From: DATLNM01 sp035536775
GTDB lineage: Bacteria > Actinomycetota > CADDZG01 > WHSQ01
Assembly (NCBI GenBank): GCA_035536775.1
Contig: DATLNM010000031.1
Location: 1 to 29,848 of the forward strand
Direction: 5' to 3'
DNA: 29,848 bases
The stretch's first letter is position 1, and every line of letters starts with the position of its first letter. Shown here in pieces: positions 24,022 through 29,848 of the stretch. The notes below the pieces were generated by a model that was not told where the DNA came from, did no database searches, and worked only from the letters and a program-made list of their open reading frames with translations. The position numbers were made by a program, and so were the translations under genes.

Positions 24022-24776
24022 TGGCGACCCGCATCGTCCGCCGCAACTGGCTCGTGGCCTGGCGCGCCTGGCGAAGCTCGATCTTCCTGTCGATCCTCTC
24101 GCCTGTGATGTTCCTCTCGGCGATGGGTCTTGGACTGGGGTCGATGGTCCAAGAGCAGGATGCCTTCGCCGGTGCCGACTACTTCGCGTTCTTTGCGACG
24201 GGGATGCTTGCGGCGAGCTGCATGCAGACCGGGGTGTTCAGCGCGACCTATCCGATCCTGAGCAAGATCATGTGGCAACGCACCTACGAGGCCGTGCTGT
24301 CTTCGCCGCTCACGGTGCGGGACATCTTCATCGGGGAGGTACTGACATTCGGGGCCATCTTGGCGCAACTCGCGATCCCGTTCTTCGGGATCATGTCGCT
24401 GTTCGGGATCTTCGACTCACCTCTTTCGTTGCTAGCGATCCCGTCAGCGATGCTCGTCGGGTTGGCGTGCGCGGCGGTGACGTTCGCGTTCACCGCGACG
24501 CGCAAGACCGATGAGGCCTACACCTGGGTGTTCAGGTTCATCGTGACGCCTTTGTTCCTTCTATCTGGGACCTTCTTTCCGATCTCGGAGCTGCCCGGTT
24601 GGGGCCAGGTCATCGCCCACGCAACACCGCTGTTCCACGGGGTCGAGCTCGTTCGGCAATTCACTCTCTACGAGGTCGAGCCCTCCGCGTTGTGGCACGT
24701 CGGCTATCTCGTGACGATGCTGGCCGTAGGAGGCGCCCTCGCCGTCCGCAATCTGGAGAAGAGGCTTCTGCCCTGA
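24021..24776 (+). CDS. ABC-2 type permease (first subunit)
   Basis: This is a 251-residue membrane protein with six helices of the ABC-2 permease fold, including the segments FFATGMLAASCMQTGVFSATYPILSKI, VLSSPLTVRDIFIGEVL and FRFIVTPLFLLSGTFFPISELPGW, the family's conserved region. The ATG at 24021 overlaps the ATPase stop by one base. The frame is open further upstream, but that portion is antisense-like and lies over the ATPase gene. It pairs with the following permease as a heterodimer. Confidence 0.92.
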
Positions 24777-25579
24777 TGGGAACTCGAGAGGCAGCCGTCG
24801 CCTATCCCGCGCCATCATTCCGGCGCGCCCGGAAGATCGTGCGGCGCAACCTGCTTGCCTACAAGCACTTCTGGATCGCTTTCGTCAGCGGGTTCTTCGA
24901 GCCGCTCTTCTATCTCGTTGCGGTGGGCTTCGGGGTCGGACGTTTTGTCGGCTCTATCCCGTACGGCGACATCGACATCGATTACGCGACGTTCCTCGCG
25001 CCGGGGATGCTGGCGGCCTCAACCCTCAACGCGTCGATCTTCGACGGATTCTTCGCGCCATTCTTCAAGCTGAACTGGATGAAGACATATGACGGCATCG
25101 TCACCACACCGATGAACATCTCCGATGTCGCCCTGGGCGAGATCATGTGGGCACTCATCCGGGCGACGATCTACGGCGCGGGCTTCCTGTGCGTGATGGT
25201 GATCCTCGGGTTGGTCATCTCGCCGTGGGGGATACTCGCCCTGCCGGCCGTCATGCTTTGTGGCGCCGCGCTCGCGTCGGGGGCGATGGTCCTCACCGGC
25301 ATCACCAAACAGATCTCATCCCTGGAGAAGGTGATGACGCTCGTCGTGTTCCCGCTGTTCCTCTTCTCGGGCACGTTCTTCCCGGTGTCCCTTTACCCCG
25401 CCGCGATCCGCCCGGTGGTGCAGGCGCTGCCGGTGTACCACGCAGCGTCATTGCTCAGAGGGTTAACGACAGGACAGGTCACGCCCGCGATCCTGTGGCA
25501 CGTGGCTTATCTCGTCGTCATGGCGATCGTGGCCGGAACGTTCGCCGCGCGCCTCATGCGCCGCCGCTTGGTCTCCTAA
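24776..25579 (+). CDS. ABC-2 type permease (second subunit, NodJ-like)
   Basis: This is a 267-residue membrane protein. A cytoplasmic N-terminus (RRARKIVRRNLLAYKHFWIAF) is followed by six helices. The family region FFKLNWMKTYDGIVTTPMNISDVALGE and FPLFLFSGTFFPVSLYPAAI are clear. It starts with a one-base overlap (TGATG) after the first permease and ends the three-gene operon. Its relation to the first permease is that of a diverged duplicate. The combination of one ATPase and two unlike permeases is that of NodIJ/Drr-like exporters. Confidence 0.92.
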   Translation: MGTREAAVAYPAPSFRRARKIVRRNLLAYKHFWIAFVSGFFEPLFYLVAVGFGVGRFVGSIPYGDIDIDYATFLAPGMLAASTLNASIFDGFFAPFFKLNWMKTYDGIVTTPMNISDVALGEIMWALIRATIYGAGFLCVMVILGLVISPWGILALPAVMLCGAALASGAMVLTGITKQISSLEKVMTLVVFPLFLFSGTFFPVSLYPAAIRPVVQALPVYHAASLLRGLTTGQVTPAILWHVAYLVVMAIVAGTFAARLMRRRLVS

Positions 25580-25619
25580 GACCCCTACCTCTTCTCACGG
25601 GCGGCGCGAGGAATAATAG

Positions 25620-25631
25620 TTGCATACGCAA
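25620..25631. promoter_or_regulatory. Candidate MarR-type operator before yceI
   Basis: TTGC-ATAC-GCAA is an inverted repeat of the kind bound by MarR-family dimers. It lies 43 bases before the yceI start, and a related motif precedes the adjacent marR-type gene. The flanking TAGTTGCA is shared by both sites (25617-25624 and 26780-26787). Binding by the neighbouring MarR protein is inferred from proximity. Confidence 0.5.
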
Positions 25632-25674
25632 TGTTTGAATGCTCAACGAAGGTACACCTAGCAAGGAGGGCACG

Positions 25675-26241
25675 ATGAGCGTTACAGAGCAGCAGCTGCA
25701 GGGGACGGGGACTCTCGCACCGGGGGTTTGGTCGATCGACGGGGCGCACTCACTGATCGGGGCGGTGGCACGCCACATGATGATCACGAAGGTTAGGGGA
25801 CGCTTCGACCGCTTCTCCGGCCAGGTGACCGTCGCCGACAAACCCGAGGACTCAATAGCGGAGCTGGCGATCGAGGCGGCCAGCATCAACACAGGCTCGG
25901 AGCCACGCGACGAGCACCTGCGATCGGCGGACTTCCTCGACGTAGAGAACCACCCGAACCTCACCTTCCGGAGCACCGGCATTGAGCGACACGACGACCG
26001 GCGGTTCACGCTCCGCGGCGACCTCTCGATCAGAGGTGTCACCCGCCCCATCGAGCTGGAGGCGACGTTCGAGGGCGTGACCAAGAGCGCCTTCGGTGAG
26101 GGCCAGGTTGCTTTCTTCACCGCAATTGGCGAGTTCGACCGTGAGGAGTTCGGTATGACCTGGAACCACGGCCTCGAGACCGGGGGCGTCCTCGTCAGCA
26201 AGAAGCTGCAGCTCGAGATCGAGGCTCAGCTCACGAAGTAA
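25675..26241 (+). CDS. YceI-family lipid-binding-like protein
   Basis: This 188-residue protein has the YceI lipocalin-like barrel. It shows the N-terminal WSIDGAHSLIGAVARHMMITKVRGRFDRFSG, the conserved DEHLRSADFLDVENHPNLTFRST and the closing ISIRGVTRPIELEATFEG-type strand. Members bind polyprenoid or other long amphipathic lipids and respond to stress. This one has no signal peptide and would be cytoplasmic. ATG at 25675 is chosen because AAGGAGG precedes it by five bases; an upstream ATG at 25639 has no such site. It is convergent with the MarR gene and is probably regulated by it. Confidence 0.93.
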   Translation: MSVTEQQLQGTGTLAPGVWSIDGAHSLIGAVARHMMITKVRGRFDRFSGQVTVADKPEDSIAELAIEAASINTGSEPRDEHLRSADFLDVENHPNLTFRSTGIERHDDRRFTLRGDLSIRGVTRPIELEATFEGVTKSAFGEGQVAFFTAIGEFDREEFGMTWNHGLETGGVLVSKKLQLEIEAQLTK

Positions 26242-26259
26242 GCGAGAAAGAGTTCAAAC

Positions 26260-26757
26260 TTAACGGCCGGCGGCGCGGACGGAGGTCCCGCCGCCGGTCT
26301 GCGCGTAACCCTCCGCTGCATCCAAGACGCGGCCGAGCGCCCTTTTCATCGTCATCGCTTCGGTGTCACTGAGGAAGTCGGTGAAGTGCTTCTCGACTGT
26401 GGCTTTCACGACCGGACGCGCCTTGCGGAAGAGTTGCTCGCCCGACTTGGTCAACTGCGCGTAGACGATCCGGCGGTCGGTGGGACACGCGGTGCGCTCG
26501 ATATACCCCTCCGCTGCCATCCTGTCGACCAGCCGCGTCACCCCACTCTTGCTGAGCAGGACCGACTCGGCAAGATCCGCCATCTTGAGCAGCTTGCCGG
26601 GAGCAAGCGCGAGCTGCGCGAGCACGTCATAGGACGAAGCCGACAGCCCCCCGACGCTCTCGAGCTTGTCTTCTATCTTGTCGATGAGATGCGAGTGCGT
26701 GACGAGAAGCATCGGCCACACCTCGAACCGACCAGTCGCTTCACATCGTTTCTTCAC
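26260..26757 (-). CDS. MarR-family transcriptional regulator
   Basis: This 165-residue winged-helix regulator has dimer helices at both ends. The wHTH region (about 45-110) contains SSYDVLAQLALAPGKLLKMADLAESVLLSKSGVTRLVDRM and the wing ERTACPTDRRIVYAQLTKSG with the conserved DRR. The GTG start has a GGAG site about five bases before it. MarR proteins usually repress divergent or neighbouring genes and release DNA on ligand or oxidant binding. Two cysteines are present (one near the N-terminus, one in the wing TACPTD), so redox sensing is possible but unproved. A candidate operator lies 25 bases upstream. Confidence 0.93.
   Translation of the reverse strand: MKKRCEATGRFEVWPMLLVTHSHLIDKIEDKLESVGGLSASSYDVLAQLALAPGKLLKMADLAESVLLSKSGVTRLVDRMAAEGYIERTACPTDRRIVYAQLTKSGEQLFRKARPVVKATVEKHFTDFLSDTEAMTMKRALGRVLDAAEGYAQTGGGTSVRAAGR
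26267..26297. terminator. Strong hairpin between yceI and the MarR gene (possible terminator)
   Basis: CCGGCGGC (26267-26274) pairs perfectly with GCCGCCGG (26290-26297), and an inner GGAC-GGAG-GTCC adds a second stem. It begins 26 bases after the yceI stop and lies inside the last codons of the MarR gene. No T-tract follows, so it is a non-canonical terminator candidate. Confidence 0.35.
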
Positions 26758-26781
26758 GAGACTCCATCGTAGAGAGTAGTA

Positions 26782-26795
26782 GTTGCAGGGTCAAC
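26782..26795. promoter_or_regulatory. Candidate operator before the MarR gene
   Basis: GTTG-CAGGGT-CAAC is an inverted repeat 25 bases upstream of the MarR start, within the likely promoter. It shares the TAGTTGCA core with the site before yceI, which suggests autoregulation and shared control. Confidence 0.45.
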
Positions 26796-26872
26796 AATAG
26801 GAACAACATCAGTTGCTCCGCTGTTCCGCGTCTGAGAGCCGTTTGTCGTAGCCGGCATGAAAGTGTGGCTCC

Positions 26873-27844
26873 ATGTCGAATAGGAGGCCGATGAAACCTC
26901 GCAGAGCGTCTTTGGTCCTATTGGCCCTTGCATCGAGCATCCTCGTGCCGCCGGCTGCGTCGGCGCAGGAGGGCTGTGAGCCGTGGACGATGACGACGAT
27001 CGCAGAGGGGCTCGATCGCATTGAGAACCTCGAGCCCGATGGGGTCGGCGGCATGCTGATCAGCGTCGGTCCTCGGTCTGCGATCGAGCGTCTGTTGCCG
27101 GACGGAACGGTCGAGACCGCGCTGTCGGACGTCACGAGTCCGGGTGGCCTCAGGGTGCGGAGAGGGATCCTGTTCGCGACGACCCACAACGACATCGCAT
27201 CGGGCGCGTTCGGACGGGCAGACGGGACGATCGAACGCATCGACCTCAAGACCGGTGAACGTTCGACCTATGTCGAGGGCCTGACGATGCCGAACGGGTT
27301 GGTATTCGATCGTGCGGGCAACGCCTACACGAGCAGGGATGTCGGCACGCCCGGCTTGGACGACATCACCACTCCGGCCGAAGGCATCGGCGGTGACATG
27401 TACATCACCAAGGTCCCCGCTGCCACTCCCGACGAGCCCGACACAGAGTGGGCCGCCCTCGGCGACACCAACGGTCTCGCGATCGATCGCACAGGAACCT
27501 GGATGTACGTGGCGACGACTTTCAACACCACCGCGTCGGTGTATCGGGTCGCGCTCGCCGATCCCACGGTGATCGAGGAGGTCGCCCAGCTCGGATCAGT
27601 CACCGATCCCGTTAACGGCCTCGACGACATGACTATCGGGCCCGACGGCACGCTCTACATCACGGCGAACGGCACGGGGAGGGTGTGGAGCCTCGATCCG
27701 GTGACGGGGGAGTCATGCATCATCGCTTCGGGCCTGATGAATCCGACGGCGGTGAAGTTCGGGCGCGGGCCCGGATGGTCACCGACGCATCTGTTCGTGA
27801 GCGGCTGGGATGGGCGGATCCTCGAACTGACGCCACCGTCGTAG
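26873..27844 (+). CDS. Secreted SMP-30/gluconolactonase-like beta-propeller
   Basis: This 323-residue protein has a signal peptide ending about residue 31 (LVPPAASAQ) and a six-bladed propeller. Repeated strands are GLRVRRGILFATT, TMPNGLVFDRAGNAYTS, DTNGLAIDRTGTWMYVA and GLDDMTIGPDGTLYITA. The pattern NGLxxDxxGxxY is that of SMP-30/LRE lactonase-like proteins, in which metal sits in the central channel. The substrate is unknown. ATG at 26873 is preceded by AAGTGT six bases away (leaderless style). An internal ATG at 26891 follows AGGAGG with only three bases between and gives a shorter n-region. The stop overlaps the next start by one base (TAGTG). Confidence 0.85.
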   Translation: MSNRRPMKPRRASLVLLALASSILVPPAASAQEGCEPWTMTTIAEGLDRIENLEPDGVGGMLISVGPRSAIERLLPDGTVETALSDVTSPGGLRVRRGILFATTHNDIASGAFGRADGTIERIDLKTGERSTYVEGLTMPNGLVFDRAGNAYTSRDVGTPGLDDITTPAEGIGGDMYITKVPAATPDEPDTEWAALGDTNGLAIDRTGTWMYVATTFNTTASVYRVALADPTVIEEVAQLGSVTDPVNGLDDMTIGPDGTLYITANGTGRVWSLDPVTGESCIIASGLMNPTAVKFGRGPGWSPTHLFVSGWDGRILELTPPS

Positions 27845-28707
27845 TGCCACGCGGCATGCGTAGAACGGTCGCGCTGGTTGTTGCCACCGCACTCGCGGCG
27901 TGCAGCTCTCCACCAGAACGCGTCGCCACTCCTGCACCCCAGCGGACCACCGCTGTTAGCGAGACCCCGACAGCGCCGGGCGGCCGGACGCGGCCCGATC
28001 CCGCCGCGCCCCGTCCGGAGTGGCTCGGTCAACGTGTGCTGCCTCTGCGCGCCGACGGTCTCGGAGAGATACGACCCACACCGCCCATCCTGCGCGATCG
28101 CCGGCTGGAGACGATCGACCTTCTCCCCGTTCCGGGGACCGATGCGTTCCGTGCGAACGTCGAGCGGGTCCCGAAGGATGTGCTCGCGCGATCGACATGG
28201 TCCACGAAGTGCCCCGTGGCGCGCGCTGACCTCGCGTACGTGACGGTGGCGTTCTGGGGATTCGACCGAGAGGTCCATACCGGCGAGCTGCTCGTGCACC
28301 GGTCCGTCGCACGCGACGTCGTCTTCGTGATGGAGAAGCTCCACGGTGCGCGCTTCCCGATCGAGGAGATGCGGATCACGACACGCGCCGAGCTTGACGC
28401 GCTGCCGACGGGCGACGGCAACAACACGGGCGCGTTCGTGTGCCGTCCCTCCGTCCGCTCGACCACATGGTCCGAGCATGCTTACGGCCTCGCTATCGAC
28501 GTGAACCCGTTCCACAACCCGTATGTCGCCGACGATGTCGTGATCCCGGAGCTCGCATCCGCATACGCGCGGAGGTCGTGGCGCCGCCCGGGGATGATCC
28601 TCGAGGGCAGCGTCGTCGAGCAAGCCTTCGCTTCGATCGGCTGGGAGTGGGGCGGCGCGTGGACATCGTCCAAGGACTACATGCACTTCTCGCAGGAAGG
28701 CCGATAA
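27844..28707 (+). CDS. M15-family peptidase lipoprotein (VanY/D-Ala-D-Ala carboxypeptidase-like)
   Basis: The GTG at 27844 overlaps the preceding TAG stop. An ATG at 27856 is an alternative; both keep the lipobox LAAC (Cys20 from the GTG). After a Pro/Thr-rich linker the C-terminal half carries the zinc motifs of the M15 metallopeptidases: SEHAYGLAIDVNP with His212 and Asp219, the aromatic segment GWEWGGAW near 266-273, and His281 in DYMHFS. Such enzymes trim the peptide stems of peptidoglycan at D-Ala-type bonds, outside the membrane. It has about 287 residues. The coupling to a secreted propeller suggests a joint cell-surface task of unknown nature. Confidence 0.88.
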   Translation: MPRGMRRTVALVVATALAACSSPPERVATPAPQRTTAVSETPTAPGGRTRPDPAAPRPEWLGQRVLPLRADGLGEIRPTPPILRDRRLETIDLLPVPGTDAFRANVERVPKDVLARSTWSTKCPVARADLAYVTVAFWGFDREVHTGELLVHRSVARDVVFVMEKLHGARFPIEEMRITTRAELDALPTGDGNNTGAFVCRPSVRSTTWSEHAYGLAIDVNPFHNPYVADDVVIPELASAYARRSWRRPGMILEGSVVEQAFASIGWEWGGAWTSSKDYMHFSQEGR

Positions 28708-28720
28708 CTACGACCGGGAC

Positions 28721-29320
28721 CTATGGAGGTGGGGCGCGCAGCCCGAGGTCGTGCAGCTCTAATGCGGCGAGCGCGGCGAAGTTCCCAGACGAATAGTCCT
28801 GGGCCGGAGTCGGAGTGGCGCGCCTTAGCTCCCATAGCGGACGCGTGGCGAGCGCGCGCAGCGCGAATATCTGGAGCGCTGTGTCGTCGACGCGCAGACC
28901 GTGAGCTGCCGTTGCTTCCCGGATCCAGTGCACGCGCCATGGGAGCCATCGCAGTAGCACCAGCAGTATCGGGATCAGTGCCAACAACACGCCGAGCCAC
29001 AACGCGAACGTGTGGACGACATCCTGTTGATTCTGTCCGGCCTCCTGCAGGAGCCGGCCCGTGTCAGAGATCTCTCTGAACGGGATGGCAAGCGTGTCGC
29101 CGATGGCGGGGACGTCCTCCACGTCGTCGACGGCGCGCGCCGCGAGCGCGCGCAGGTCAGAACCAGCATCTTCGAGCAGGTGCCCCGGACCCGCGAGCTT
29201 CTCGGCGAGCGTGAACATGAAACGGCCGATCCAGGCCCACACCAGGATCCAGACCGTCACGGCAGCATCGAGGATGACCTGGCGCGTCCGGTAAAACGGC
29301 AGCTCGGCGTAGAGCTTCAT
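28721..29320 (-). CDS. Membrane protein, unknown function
   Basis: This is a 199-residue protein with ATG at 29320, chosen for a GGAGG site five bases upstream; the frame is open further to 29416 without a good start. One hydrophobic helix lies near residues 13-37 (VILDAAVTVWILVWAWIGRFMF) and a second near 109-130 (FALWLGVLLALIPILLVLLRWL). Between them is an acidic segment (about 40-108). The C-terminus (about 140-199) is soluble and Ala-rich. I do not recognise the family. It converges with the VanY-like gene, 13 bases between stops. Confidence 0.7.
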   Translation of the reverse strand: MKLYAELPFYRTRQVILDAAVTVWILVWAWIGRFMFTLAEKLAGPGHLLEDAGSDLRALAARAVDDVEDVPAIGDTLAIPFREISDTGRLLQEAGQNQQDVVHTFALWLGVLLALIPILLVLLRWLPWRVHWIREATAAHGLRVDDTALQIFALRALATRPLWELRRATPTPAQDYSSGNFAALAALELHDLGLRAPPP

Positions 29321-29491
29321 GAACCCCTCCGTGTCGGTGTCAGGAAATCGTACGGACGCGGCGATGACGGCGCGCCAGACTCCCTTGTTGGATCCGTACC
29401 CCCTCGGGCGGGCCATCTGCGCCGTGGAGGCGTAAACTCACTCATATCGGGCGTCCCTGACCCCGCCCAACCCATAGCTCGGGAGGGATAC

Positions 29492-29848
29492 ATGAGGCGA
29501 ATCCTGGCCGGCGCGGCCACCGCGATCCTGATGATGACGGCTGTGTCGGGGCCCGCTGGAGCGGATGATGCCGGCGCCGCCGGCGACAGGGCCATCACGC
29601 TCGGCGGGATGGGCGCGTTCGTGGGCGTCGATGCCCCCAAAGACCTGAAGGTCCCGATGGGCGAGCCCCTCGACCGGGTCATGGCATGGATGCCTCAGGA
29701 CCCTGGGACCAAGAAATGGATCACGCTCGACTTCGGCCCCTACACGATCCATCCCGGCGCGGATCTGTCCCGGGTCGATGTCGAGGTCCCCGGAGCCGAC
29801 GGCTACGCGATCGGCTTCAAGCCCATGGTCGTGCTGCCCGACGGCACC
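29492..29848 (+). CDS. Secreted protein, unknown function (cut by the window end)
   Basis: The ATG at 29492 is preceded by GGGAGGG. The visible 119 residues begin with a signal peptide (MRRILAGAATAILMMTAVSG), followed by ITLGGMGAFVGVDAPKDL and a stretch with MGEPLDRVMAWMPQDPGTKKW and FGPYTIHPGADLSRVDVEVPG. The regular Pro/Gly-bounded strands suggest a beta-sandwich. I do not recognise the family with confidence. The gene is divergent from the membrane protein, and its end lies outside the window. Confidence 0.75.
   Translation, partial: MRRILAGAATAILMMTAVSGPAGADDAGAAGDRAITLGGMGAFVGVDAPKDLKVPMGEPLDRVMAWMPQDPGTKKWITLDFGPYTIHPGADLSRVDVEVPGADGYAIGFKPMVVLPDGT

Noticed and set aside
27655..28686. 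A 343-codon minus-strand open frame across the propeller and VanY-like genes
   Set aside because: Both plus-strand genes have strong family motifs, and the antisense product is Arg/His/Pro-rich without recognisable features.

Overview
The window is a high-GC chromosomal stretch with many GTG and TTG starts. It has no rRNA, tRNA, CRISPR array, integrase or transposase that I can see. Several features suggest an actinomycetote, probably from a deep and poorly cultured lineage: the codon bias, the mix of Shine-Dalgarno-led genes and genes with an apparent TANNNT -10 box 6-7 nt before the start codon (leaderless style), and the many small secreted or lipid-anchored proteins. This taxonomic call is inference from style, not from a marker gene.

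Layout. Positions 1-2333 hold two minus-strand lipoproteins (one partial, one plastocyanin-like), then a small membrane protein, an SRPBCC/AHSA1 protein and a 60-residue basic protein whose ribosome-binding site lies in a hairpin. Positions 2399-4740 hold a NarL-type histidine kinase and a LuxR-type response regulator that overlap. Positions 4751-6544 carry an exported gamma-glutamyltranspeptidase on the minus strand. A 428-base divergent region with clear palindromes separates it from a MASE1 histidine kinase and a second LuxR-type regulator (6973-9263).

The most notable part is 9439-15554. Five tightly packed genes encode a membrane GGDEF diguanylate cyclase, a GAF/HD-GYP c-di-GMP phosphodiesterase, a multi-pass PAS histidine kinase, a stand-alone CheY-like receiver and a PilB/GspE-type ATPase. 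The N-terminus of the ATPase carries two copies of the MshEN c-di-GMP-binding motif. One operon-like unit could therefore make, degrade and read c-di-GMP and end at a pilus or secretion motor, with a two-component switch in the middle.

The rest is accessory metabolism and envelope functions. There is an atypical crotonase followed by an 11-bp tandem repeat at its stop, an EamA transporter, a SnoaL-like protein and a membrane-anchored coiled-coil protein. Next come two divergently transcribed secreted proteins, one of them with Asp-box (BNR) repeats. A secreted double-cupredoxin protein is divergent from a lysyl-oxidase-like protein, which makes a small copper-enzyme island. Then follow a three-gene ABC-2 exporter, YceI with a convergent MarR regulator that appear to share an operator type, a secreted beta-propeller overlapping a VanY-like M15 peptidase lipoprotein, an unknown membrane protein, and the start of a secreted protein cut by the window end.
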